This document shows, in pieces, positions 1 to 7,690 of a stretch of 14,877 nucleotides of DNA. The notes beneath the pieces were generated by a model. It searched no databases. It saw only the letters and a list, made by a program, of their open reading frames with translations, and was not told the DNA's origin. Every line of letters starts with the position of its first letter. The first letter of the stretch is position 1. Source of the stretch: JAVBKA01 sp031546715 (GTDB taxonomy: Bacteria > Bacillota > Clostridia > Oscillospirales > UBA929); NCBI GenBank assembly GCA_031546715.1, contig JAVBKA010000176.1, positions 1-14,877 of the forward strand, written 5' to 3'. The translations under genes and the position numbers were made by a program.

Positions 1-578
1 GTTTTGTTTACCTTTAAGCGCAGAGCATTGTTTATGAGCCTTGCAGCCGTTCCGCGGGTAATGGCTTCCTTGTAATTGCTGACGGAAACGCCCTTGGTCA
101 AACCAATTCTGTCGGCGGCATCGATGTAGCTAAAGGGCCAGTTTGCGCCAACGTCTTCGTCTGTGTATTTAAGCACATGCATCAGCACAGAGATTACCAT
201 GCCATACTGAATTGCAGCGTCCGGCTGGAATGTACCGTCGGGGAAGCCTGTCAGCAGTTTAAGGCTGACTGCAGCGTTAACCCAGCCGATACCCCAATGG
301 GAAATTCTCACGTCAGGAAACTTGGTAAAGCTTCGGTACTTCTTTTCGTCCACAGCGGGGTCACTGAGCCTTGCGGCGTATGTACAAAACATTGCTCTGG
401 TCAGCGTGAGGTCAGGGCGGAAGGTTCCGTCATCATAAGGCGTCATTAAGCCTAGGTTTTTCATCATCTCGGCGGCGGCGTTGATTTCCTTGTCCTTCAC
501 GTCAGTAAAAGCAAACGCCGCAGGGAACGCAGCAACAAGCAGACATGTGACAAGCGCAAAAGCTATAATCCGTTTCAT
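1..578 (-). CDS. Secreted S-layer homology (SLH) domain protein, C-terminus cut by window edge
   Basis: The first 192 residues are visible; the frame is open to the window's left edge. It starts with a signal peptide of about 24 residues (MKRIIAFALV then an Ala-rich c-region ending AAFAF). Three SLH-like repeats follow: about residues 25-76 (FTDVKDKEIN, DGTFRPD, LTRAM), about 85-142 (FPDVRISHWG, FPDGTFQPD) and about 147-190 (FSYIDAADRIG, ITRGTAARL). The second repeat has lost the usual TRAE-like motif (IQYGM instead). SLH domains bind secondary cell-wall polymers, so this protein should sit in the wall or S-layer. An AGGAGGG site at 586-592, 7 bases from the ATG, fixes the start. The gene lies 15 bases after the permease stop, so it is very probably the fourth gene of the export operon. 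Whether a further functional domain follows cannot be seen. Confidence 0.9.
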   Translation of the reverse strand, partial: MKRIIAFALVTCLLVAAFPAAFAFTDVKDKEINAAAEMMKNLGLMTPYDDGTFRPDLTLTRAMFCTYAARLSDPAVDEKKYRSFTKFPDVRISHWGIGWVNAAVSLKLLTGFPDGTFQPDAAIQYGMVISVLMHVLKYTDEDVGANWPFSYIDAADRIGLTKGVSVSNYKEAITRGTAARLINNALRLKVNK

Positions 579-593
579 TAGTAGTCCCTCCTA

Positions 594-1820
594 TCATTCA
601 TTGCGAAGTGCGATAACCGGCTGTAGTCTTGCAGCCTTAATTGCGGGATAGATTCCGAAAACAACGCCCATAATAAACGAAAATGCTAAGCCGATAATCA
701 TTATTGTAGGGTTTGGCATTGCTATCAGGTCTGCCTTTAGCTTGCCGTAAACAAGTGTCCCCATTACGCCGACAATCAAGCCTATTATACCGCCGATTAT
801 GCTGAGAACCGACGCCTCTATCAAAAACTGAAGAATTATGCTTCGGCGAGGTGCGCCGATTGCCTTGCGGATGCCTATTTCACGAGTTCGTTCTGTTACT
901 GTAACCAGCATAATATTCATAATGCCAATACCGCCGACCACCAAAGATATAACAGCGATGATAATTTGAAATATTAAGTCCTCTTTGTTTTGCTTTTCAA
1001 TTTCCTTAGTCCAGTCGTCCTGAGAATAAACGTCAAAATAGCCTTTGTTATTCTCAACATCAATGTTCTTTTTCAGAAAAGATTTAATCATCTTGATGGC
1101 TTCCTTAACGGCAAAGGGGTCTTGCGCCTTTACAAGAAAGGATTCTATCCTAAGTGTTTTGTTTACATACTTTTGAATGGCGGTATATGGTGCAACAATG
1201 AGATTATCTGGTGAATACCCCTGAGGGTTTTTAGGAGAAAAGTCTTTTTGAGCATAAACACCGACTACAGTAAATTCCATGCCGTTTATGCTGATTTTCT
1301 CTCCGATTGGTTCTTTGTAGCCAAATAAAAAATCATTCATAGCGGAGCCTATGACACAGACCTTGTTGCTGTTTTTTACGTCCAAATAAACTAAATCTCT
1401 GCCTTTTACTATTTTATTGCTGGAACAAATAGAGAATTGTTCATTAGTGGCATACCCGTAGCTGGGGTTTGTTTTTTTTGAGCCGTAAACTATTTGACCG
1501 CCGATATATGACTGAGGTGCGACACCTGCCGTTAAGCTGCTGAGGTCGGTATTTATGTACTTAGAGAGTTTGTCGGCAATGCTTGTACCGGGAGTGACCA
1601 TGCCCCAAGGTAAATACTCATAGGCGTAAACAGTAATAGTGTTGTCGCTCAAGCTTTTCAGCTGCTCAAGCTTTTTTTGGTTTTCAGCTTCGGCTACGCT
1701 GTACAGCGCAACGACCACGCCCACACCGATGATGCAACCTAACATTGTGAGAAAACTGCGCATTTTTTTTGCGCTGATGGCACGAAGTGCCATACTGAAC
1801 GACTGAAGGAATAGTGTCAT
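594..1820 (-). CDS. MacB/FtsX-type ABC transporter permease
   Basis: This is a 408-residue integral membrane subunit of an ABC exporter, close to the usual length for MacB-like permeases of Gram-positives that lack the fused ATPase. Membrane segments are seen at about residues 21-43, 282-306, 331-357 and 371-395, with an extracytoplasmic domain of about 235 residues between the first two (MacB_PCD region). Family hallmarks are the cytoplasmic loop TVTERTREIGIRKAIGA after the second segment and the C-terminal YPAIKAARLQPVIALRNE. The start codon overlaps the stop of the ATPase gene (ATGA, 4-base overlap), which points to translational coupling. It should pair with the ATPase and the adaptor. 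Such systems export antibiotics, peptides or other amphiphiles, or act in envelope stress. The substrate cannot be read from sequence. Confidence 0.93.
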   Translation of the reverse strand: MTLFLQSFSMALRAISAKKMRSFLTMLGCIIGVGVVVALYSVAEAENQKKLEQLKSLSDNTITVYAYEYLPWGMVTPGTSIADKLSKYINTDLSSLTAGVAPQSYIGGQIVYGSKKTNPSYGYATNEQFSICSSNKIVKGRDLVYLDVKNSNKVCVIGSAMNDFLFGYKEPIGEKISINGMEFTVVGVYAQKDFSPKNPQGYSPDNLIVAPYTAIQKYVNKTLRIESFLVKAQDPFAVKEAIKMIKSFLKKNIDVENNKGYFDVYSQDDWTKEIEKQNKEDLIFQIIIAVISLVVGGIGIMNIMLVTVTERTREIGIRKAIGAPRRSIILQFLIEASVLSIIGGIIGLIVGVMGTLVYGKLKADLIAMPNPTIMIIGLAFSFIMGVVFGIYPAIKAARLQPVIALRNE

Positions 1821-2521
1821 ACGGCAGCACCCACGACCTTTCGTTCATCACTTATTATGTGACCGTCAGCAATTCGGATTTTTCGATTGGAAACCTCTGC
1901 AAGTTTATCATCATGGGTAATTAAAATAATGGTTGAGCCTGCTTGGTGAAGACTTCTGAGGATTTCAACAACATGCTCGCCGGTTTTAGTATCAAGATTT
2001 CCAGTAGGCTCGTCAGCCATGATAATTTGGGGATTGGTAGCTATCGCTCTGGCGATAGCTACGCGCTGCTGCTGTCCTCCAGACATTTCCGACGGCTTAT
2101 GCAGCATTCTGTCACCTAAACCCACGCGCTCAAGGGCAAGCTCAGCAAGCTCGTAACGTCTTGCGCCGTGTATGCCTTGATATATCAACGGAAGCTCAAC
2201 ATTTTCAAGAGCGGTCATACTGCCAAGGAGGTTAAAGCCTTGAAATATAAACCCAATTTGCTTGTTTCTGACCCGTGCAAGAGAGGTGTCCTTCATAAGG
2301 CTGACCTTCATGCCGTCAAGATAATAGTCGCCATAGGTGGGAGTGTCAAGACAGCCTAAAATGTTCATCAAGGTTGACTTTCCTGAGCCTGACGCACCTA
2401 CAATAGATATGTACTCACCACGGTCAATGGTAAGGGAAACGCCGTCCAGCGCGCGAACCTCGCTTTCCATGCCCTCGTGATAAATCTTATAAATGTTTTT
2501 AATATCGATCAGCATTTCCAT
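1817..2521 (-). CDS. ABC transporter ATPase, MacB/LolD/YknY type
   Basis: A 234-residue nucleotide-binding subunit with every catalytic motif intact: Walker A GASGSGKST at 42-50, Q-loop FIFQGFN around Gln94, signature SGGQQQRVAIARA at 147-159, Walker B IIMADE at 166-171 followed by PTGNLD, and the H-loop histidine in ITHDD at about 203. The LGCLDTPTYG and NLLGSMTALENVELP stretches are typical of the LolD/MacB branch, which couples ATP hydrolysis to mechanical transmission across the envelope and not to import. The start at 2521 is favoured over the internal Met3 because AGGGG at 2529-2533 lies 7 bases from it. The gene begins 3 bases after the adaptor stop and its end overlaps the permease start. 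Confidence 0.96.
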   Translation of the reverse strand: MEMLIDIKNIYKIYHEGMESEVRALDGVSLTIDRGEYISIVGASGSGKSTLMNILGCLDTPTYGDYYLDGMKVSLMKDTSLARVRNKQIGFIFQGFNLLGSMTALENVELPLIYQGIHGARRYELAELALERVGLGDRMLHKPSEMSGGQQQRVAIARAIATNPQIIMADEPTGNLDTKTGEHVVEILRSLHQAGSTIILITHDDKLAEVSNRKIRIADGHIISDERKVVGAAV

Positions 2522-2524
2522 ATG

Positions 2525-4339
2525 CTAACCCCTGTAAGCTATAACGCCGCCCGGCTCTTCGCTTTCAGATGGGCTTGCGCTTGGGTCTGTATCCACCTCG
2601 CCGATAAATACCTCCATACCCTCGGTAACGCCTTCCTTTATCTGAATTTTGTCATATGTTGACATTCCGCATACGACTGGAATTGCATAGAAGCCCGGCG
2701 GAACAATACCCTCGCCAAGTTCAATTGCATTTGCAGGTTTTTCTTCAAGCTTTACAAATACGCATTCACCCTTGTCAGTGTTTTTAACAGCGGTTATGGG
2801 CACAACAAGCGGAGCGGGGTCATAGTCAATTACTGCTGAAAAGCTAAGGCCAAAGCCGGGCAATATGCCTGCCGTGGAATTGTCTATAGAAATAACGCAA
2901 GGGTAGGTTACCCAGCCGTAATCATTTTTTGCCTCAAGGGAAATGGTTTGAACTACGCCTTGAACAACGGATTCACCGTTGGGTCCTTGGAATTTTACAT
3001 CAACTGCCATGCCGACTGACATCTGGCTGAAATATATTTGCTCAATTGTGCCGTCAAGCAGCATTTCCTGCATCTCAGCAACATTGCAAATTGTGCCACC
3101 CTTTGTCATTTTCTTGCCAACCTCGCAGGCTGCATACATAACAGTGCCTGTCATAGGTGCACGAACTGTCAATTTAGGAATTATGTCCTCTTGATCTTTA
3201 ATAAGTGCCTGGTTTGTAATAATTTCCTCGTTTTTTGCAGTGATTGTTGCCTCATAGCTCTTAATTAATTCTTGGTAACCTTTAACTGCGGATTCGTCAG
3301 GCTCAAATTTCAGCTCAACAGCCAAATCGCCTTCCTTGTACTCATAGTAGTCATGGAGGTTGTAGGTGACGATTGGGCCTGCGCTTCCGCTGACTAAGGT
3401 TTGTTCTTTTATGTAGTCAAGTTTTCCGGTGGCAGATGGGAGAATCGTTTCCCCAGAGGCGGACTTCATTGTGGCGGTAGCGGTCATATCCTTAACAAGT
3501 GCACCTGGGTTGTCTATTTTGATTACAACCTCAAAGGTGATTGTGCCGTCAGGCTGAATGTTGCGAATTTTTTCGATGCTGCTGACTTTTCCGCTTACAA
3601 TTGCCATGCTTGCAGGGATTGAAACCTCGGCTGTCATACCGACCTTGATATCGGACTCATAACCGTAGGAAAAGTACTGGCGAAGAATCATGGTTGAATC
3701 GTCGTAAAGTGTGGCCAATTGCTCGCCTACGGTAACCTTATCTCCGATATTTTGCTTGACAACATCACGAACCTTGCCAGAAAACGGGAAATACAACATA
3801 GCTGCCTTTTGCATGTCATATTGTTTTTTGTTTACTTCCTGCATATCTTTTTGGGTTTTTGTAATTTTATCTTGTTCGGCTATAATGTCCTTATTGAGCT
3901 GGTCAATAATTTTCTGAATACGTTCTATTTCCTTGTCAACGGTTACTTGGTCAAGTACGCAGAGAACGTCTCCCTCATTGACCATCATTGACTCAGAAAT
4001 GTATGACTCAAGCACTGTGCCGTCAACAGGCACCTTGATTTCAAGGGAGTTTACGCTGCGAGCCTGCCCCCAGCCGTCAACTGTTGTTTTCATGCCCTCG
4101 GGTAAAATTTCCACAAACGATGTGGCATAATAAACAGGCTTTGGTTTAAAGAAAACAAAATAGGAAGCAACGGTCAGTCCGCCGAGTATGGCAAAAACCA
4201 CCAGAGTAATAATGATATTCTTGATTATTTTTGCTCTGCGGAGGTTTTTCCGCTTCTGATTCCGTGGACCTGTCGGACCGCCAGTTGATGCTTGCTGTTG
4301 ACTTGTTTCCTGCTCTTTCAATGTTTCAGCTTGAGTCAT
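2525..4339 (-). CDS. Membrane-anchored ABC exporter adaptor (HlyD/MacA family) with two tandem adaptor modules
   Basis: A 604-residue adaptor, much longer than the roughly 370-400 residues usual for MacA/YknX. Order of parts: a polar basic N-terminus (1-38), one membrane anchor (39-63), lipoyl half (about 98-131, VPVDGTVLES...NEGDVLCVLD), coiled coil (132-177), second lipoyl half (182-213, FPFSGKVRDVV...VGEQLATLYD) and beta-barrel (217-292). The same order then recurs: lipoyl-like half (about 300-346), coiled coil (349-388), lipoyl half (391-422, VRAPMTGTVMYAACEVGKKM), beta-barrel (426-506) and a membrane-proximal domain (509-581), with a Ser/Pro/Glu-rich tail. The longest frame begins at 4354, but that ATG lies inside the GGGAGGA ribosome site at 4346-4352, so 4339 is the better start. 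First gene of the export operon, 3 bases before the ATPase. It should link the MacB-like permease to the extracellular side. The duplication is my reading of motif order, not an alignment. Confidence 0.9.
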   Translation of the reverse strand: MTQAETLKEQETSQQQASTGGPTGPRNQKRKNLRRAKIIKNIIITLVVFAILGGLTVASYFVFFKPKPVYYATSFVEILPEGMKTTVDGWGQARSVNSLEIKVPVDGTVLESYISESMMVNEGDVLCVLDQVTVDKEIERIQKIIDQLNKDIIAEQDKITKTQKDMQEVNKKQYDMQKAAMLYFPFSGKVRDVVKQNIGDKVTVGEQLATLYDDSTMILRQYFSYGYESDIKVGMTAEVSIPASMAIVSGKVSSIEKIRNIQPDGTITFEVVIKIDNPGALVKDMTATATMKSASGETILPSATGKLDYIKEQTLVSGSAGPIVTYNLHDYYEYKEGDLAVELKFEPDESAVKGYQELIKSYEATITAKNEEIITNQALIKDQEDIIPKLTVRAPMTGTVMYAACEVGKKMTKGGTICNVAEMQEMLLDGTIEQIYFSQMSVGMAVDVKFQGPNGESVVQGVVQTISLEAKNDYGWVTYPCVISIDNSTAGILPGFGLSFSAVIDYDPAPLVVPITAVKNTDKGECVFVKLEEKPANAIELGEGIVPPGFYAIPVVCGMSTYDKIQIKEGVTEGMEVFIGEVDTDPSASPSESEEPGGVIAYRG

Positions 4340-4345
4340 GTTTAG

Positions 4346-4352
4346 TCCTCCC
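4346..4352 (-). promoter_or_regulatory. Ribosome binding site that sets the adaptor start
   Basis: GGGAGGA lies 6 bases before the ATG at 4337-4339. An in-frame ATG at 4352-4354 overlaps this site and has no comparable site of its own, so the longer reading is unlikely. Confidence 0.8.
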
Positions 4353-4388
4353 ATATCAAAAACTTTTGTTATCCAGATAATTTTCCCA

Positions 4389-4501
4389 CTGTAGGAGTTA
4401 GACGTAAAAAAACCTATAATGTTCCAAAAAATCCAAAAATATTATGTATACCTCAAAAAGTTTAGCCTGTAAACCGTACAAGTATTGCAGCTGTAGGAGT
4501 T
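4389..4501 (-). repeat. Pair of direct 11-base repeats flanking the export-operon promoter
   Basis: AACTCCTACAG (minus strand) occurs at 4491-4501 and again at 4389-4399. One copy is upstream of the -35 box and the other is in the leader, 102 bases apart. This could be a two-site regulator target, or coincidence. Confidence 0.4.
4445..4473 (-). promoter_or_regulatory. Candidate sigma-A promoter of the export operon
   Basis: On the minus strand a -35 box TTTACA (4468-4473) and a -10 box TATACA (4445-4450) are separated by 17 bases. Predicted transcription would start near 4438, leaving a leader of about 100 bases before the adaptor. The -35 matches consensus at 5 of 6 and the -10 at 4 of 6. 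An overlapping CATAAT could serve as an alternative -10 with poorer spacing. Confidence 0.5.
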
Positions 4502-4531
4502 GAAGCTATTGTTAGCCCAATAAACACCTGA

Positions 4532-4554
4532 GGGGCAGCCCTTGCGGGTGCCCC
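4532..4554 (-). terminator. Probable terminator of the mannosidase operon
   Basis: A GC-rich hairpin: GGGGCA pairs with TGCCCC, with an inner CCC/GGG stem around a short loop. It lies 9 bases beyond the GH38 stop codon and before the export-operon promoter. On the minus strand the following sequence (TCAGGTGTTTATT) is only moderately T-rich, so termination may be incomplete. Confidence 0.6.
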
Positions 4555-4563
4555 AAAACAGAG

Positions 4564-7500
4564 TTATTTCACTTTTAATGTGATAATTTCAAAAGGATGC
4601 ATAGGCACGGTGATGATGCCGTCTTTGTTTTCAAACTCCACAAGCTCGGCTTCCAGCAAATTACACTCAAGTACCGTTGCCGACTTGTCATTCAGACGAA
4701 GCTTAAGCAAAGCCCTACCACCGTGAATTTCGTAAATGCGTATGATATAGCCGTCGCCATCTTCGCAGCGTTTTAGCACGTCAATCATGATGTTGTCGTT
4801 ATCGCTTTGGGCAAAGCTGTAGCTCGTTGCGCCAGTATCGTTTGAGCCCTCGCAGTATACGGCGGTTAGAGGCTGGTTAAGAGCATACGCCTTTTGAGGT
4901 GTCTTTGCGGAACGCCAATTTCCTGCGTGGGGATAAATGCTGTACACAAATTCGTGAATACCCTTGTCAGCGTTGGGGTCGGGGAATACGGCGGATTTTA
5001 ACAGGCTGAGGCGGATAACGCCGTTGTGGACGTCATGCCCGTACTTGCAGTCGTTCAAAAGGGATACGCCGTAACCCGACTCGGACAAGTCAACCCATTT
5101 ATGAGCGCAGCTTTCAAAACGGGCAAAATCCCAACTGGTATTAAGGTGTGTGGGTCTTGTAACTGAGCCGAACTGAATTTCAAAGGTGGCGTAATTAGTA
5201 TGCACGTCAGCGGGGAAGGCGGTTTTCAGGATAATGTTTTCTTCCTTCCAGTCAACCACTGTTTCAAAATCCACCTGAACGCTATTTGCATATATGCAGA
5301 TGTACTGCGTAATCTCAGACTTAAGATATTTCGTCACAGTCTTGTAAACCACACGGTTTACGCCTGTTTCCACAATACTAAACTCGCAGGGTGCGTCTAC
5401 CGCATAGGGCTTATCCTTGTGATAAACCGACAGCTCCCATGCGTCATACTCATGAGGGCGGTCTTCATAGGTTTCAAGCACATTGAGCGTTTTCATGTCT
5501 GGCACTAGCTCACGGTCATTAGGCTTATCAAATAGAGATACAATGCGCCCGACTTGGTCAAAGCCCATGGTAATGATGCCGTTACTGACAGAGCTGGTGC
5601 TTGCGGTGAGAGTGCACTCAGGCACATATGCGCCCTCGGCAAGCTCATACACTGCGCAGCCCATGGCTGGAACGCCGCTTGCATAGAAAAGTGCCTTGCC
5701 GTCATAGGTTTTCTGAACTGCTGACTTACTGCCGTCAGGCGCAATAATATGGAACTCGCCAATGCCTTGAGGCCAGTCTGTTTTAACGTACTCACTGCGC
5801 TCATGCCCCAGCACATTGTACACAATAAAGCTGTTGCCCTTACGCTTGATTGACGCCGTGTGAGTGCTGACAGCGAGGTCGCATATTCCGTTTGCGCTGT
5901 CAAAGACTTCTTTGTAGATAGCGTCAGTGTCGTCATAAACTTCTTTAATTGATGAGCCGGGCAGTACGTCATGAAATTGGTTCAGCAGCACGGACTTCCA
6001 AGCGTTATGAAGCTCATTAGAAGGATATGTTCCTGCGATTGTAGAGAGAACCTCGGCTTTTTGGAGTAGCAGCTCTGCCTTGCGGTTGTTCTTCTTATTT
6101 TTTGCAACGGAGGTGTATGTGCCTCTATGGTACTCAAAGTACAGCTCACCAACCCACTTTGGCATACGGGGGTTGTTTTCTGTGTCAGCCTTCAAGCGTT
6201 CAAAAAACTCAAGAGGAGAGGCGTTTATGGTTTTCGGGCAGCCCGGAATGCCCTTTTCCATACGACTGAAGTTTTCAAGCATTTCCACGGTAGTGCCGCC
6301 GCCGCCGTCACCAAAGCCGTAGGAGGCGATAAAATAGTTGTTTAAATCCTTTTGTGAGTACCGTTGCCAGCCGCCCATAATCTGGTTGGGGTTTAGGAAG
6401 GCGTTGTAGGTGGTGTAAAACGAGGAGTCTCCGTCTTTGTTCTGGACATAGTCCCGAACTGGCTCAAAATGAGTTAAAATCTTAGTGCCGTCAATGCCTT
6501 CCCAGTAAAAGCTGTCTGCTGGAATTTGGTTATATTCGTTCCAGCTAAGTTTAGTGGTCATAAAATAATCAATTCCGCATTTTTTGCAGATTTGAGGAAG
6601 TGCGGCGGAGTAGCCGAAAACGTCAGGCAGCCAAAGAATTTTGTTGTCTTTGTTAAACTGCGTTTTGAAAAACGCCTTGCCGTACATAAACTGGCGCACC
6701 AAGGACTCACCAGAGGTCAGATTACAGTCTGCCTCAACCCACATGCCGCCCTCTGCGTTCCATCGACCGTCTTCGATACGGTGGGCTATACCCTCAAAAA
6801 TTTCAGGATGGTCTTCCTTGATAAAGTCATAGAGCTGAGGCTGGGAGGACATAAACATATAATCAGGGTATTGCTCCATAAGATTCAGCGCAGTTGCAAA
6901 GCTTCTCGCAGCCTTGCGCCTAGTATGCTTGTACTGCCATTGCCACGCTACGTCTAGGTGAGTGTGACCAATGCAATATGCCACTGCTTCGTCGTCATTG
7001 CAGGCTTTTTCGTAAAACTCAACAGCCATGTAATCAATTGCGTTGTTTACAGTGCTCAAAAACTCTTGGGAGGGGATTTCACGCATGTCAATAAGGTTAG
7101 CGGCGGCAAGCAGGTGCTTGTATATGGTAATTTTACGATAGTCGTCCTTGGGGAGCAGCTCGGCGACATCGAAGGGAACCTTTAGGTCGTAATACAGCTT
7201 CCAAACAGGGCGACACAGGCTCAAGGCTTCTGCCTTGAAGTGCATTCCTGCTCCGTCACACTGAGCAAGACCCGACCATGTGTCTAGGTCTATAACATAA
7301 CGCTGACCTGCCACGGCGTTCTCAGTCAGCAAAAGGTCACGATGCTCATTGTCTAGTCCGCAGACGACCTTGCCGTTGAGATAGGCTAGGCTCTGAGGGT
7401 TAGTTGCGTACCATCCCTTTTCGCAGCCGTTGGTAAAACGCACCCATATGCTTTGACCTGCAAGCTCCGGCGTAACCTCAAGCTCTGTGCGAAACCAGAC

Positions 7501-7677
7501 ATCACAGTCAAGCTCGCCCCATACTCTTTCTGTGTCAAAGGGGGTTAGTTCACTTGCAAGAGCGGTGTCCAGCTTACCTTCACGGAAAAGCACTGGCATA
7601 ACGTGTATTGTTTGAAAGCATAGTTTTTTTAGGTTATCTAGAAGCTTTCCGATTTTTCTGTCGTCCAAATAATTCAT
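4564..7677 (-). CDS. Cytoplasmic alpha-mannosidase, glycoside hydrolase family 38
   Basis: A 1037-residue retaining alpha-mannosidase that would release mannose from alpha-mannosides or glycan fragments. GH38 features, numbered from the chosen start: GHTHLDVAWQW with presumed zinc ligands His240 and Asp242; WLPDVFGY with the presumed nucleophile and zinc ligand Asp352; the glycine-rich GFGDGGGG at 454-461; and LLNQFHDVLPG with the fourth zinc ligand His569. An N-terminal beta region (about 40-160), the catalytic barrel, a three-helix part and a large C-terminal beta-sandwich match full-length bacterial members. There is no signal peptide, so it acts inside the cell. The frame opens at 7728, but start 7677 is preferred: GGGGG lies 6 bases upstream, and the upstream choice would overlap the PHP gene by 38 bases where the short one leaves a 13-base gap. 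It is the last gene of the operon and its substrate presumably enters through the GPH symporter. Linkage specificity is unknown. Confidence 0.94.
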   Translation of the reverse strand: MNYLDDRKIGKLLDNLKKLCFQTIHVMPVLFREGKLDTALASELTPFDTERVWGELDCDVWFRTELEVTPELAGQSIWVRFTNGCEKGWYATNPQSLAYLNGKVVCGLDNEHRDLLLTENAVAGQRYVIDLDTWSGLAQCDGAGMHFKAEALSLCRPVWKLYYDLKVPFDVAELLPKDDYRKITIYKHLLAAANLIDMREIPSQEFLSTVNNAIDYMAVEFYEKACNDDEAVAYCIGHTHLDVAWQWQYKHTRRKAARSFATALNLMEQYPDYMFMSSQPQLYDFIKEDHPEIFEGIAHRIEDGRWNAEGGMWVEADCNLTSGESLVRQFMYGKAFFKTQFNKDNKILWLPDVFGYSAALPQICKKCGIDYFMTTKLSWNEYNQIPADSFYWEGIDGTKILTHFEPVRDYVQNKDGDSSFYTTYNAFLNPNQIMGGWQRYSQKDLNNYFIASYGFGDGGGGTTVEMLENFSRMEKGIPGCPKTINASPLEFFERLKADTENNPRMPKWVGELYFEYHRGTYTSVAKNKKNNRKAELLLQKAEVLSTIAGTYPSNELHNAWKSVLLNQFHDVLPGSSIKEVYDDTDAIYKEVFDSANGICDLAVSTHTASIKRKGNSFIVYNVLGHERSEYVKTDWPQGIGEFHIIAPDGSKSAVQKTYDGKALFYASGVPAMGCAVYELAEGAYVPECTLTASTSSVSNGIITMGFDQVGRIVSLFDKPNDRELVPDMKTLNVLETYEDRPHEYDAWELSVYHKDKPYAVDAPCEFSIVETGVNRVVYKTVTKYLKSEITQYICIYANSVQVDFETVVDWKEENIILKTAFPADVHTNYATFEIQFGSVTRPTHLNTSWDFARFESCAHKWVDLSESGYGVSLLNDCKYGHDVHNGVIRLSLLKSAVFPDPNADKGIHEFVYSIYPHAGNWRSAKTPQKAYALNQPLTAVYCEGSNDTGATSYSFAQSDNDNIMIDVLKRCEDGDGYIIRIYEIHGGRALLKLRLNDKSATVLECNLLEAELVEFENKDGIITVPMHPFEIITLKVK

Positions 7678-7690
7678 AATATGCCCCCGA

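Noticed and set aside
177..449. 90-residue plus-strand open frame at the left edge
   Set aside because: It is antisense to the SLH protein, whose signal peptide, ribosome site and repeats make the minus strand the coding one.
5505..5972. 155-residue open frame on the minus strand in another reading frame
   Set aside because: It lies wholly inside the GH38 gene on the same strand, has low-complexity Ser/Leu/Thr-rich content, shows no family motif, and has no separate gene context.
6526..6957. 143-residue plus-strand open frame
   Set aside because: It is antisense to the catalytic domain of the GH38 gene, with no motif and no ribosome site of note.
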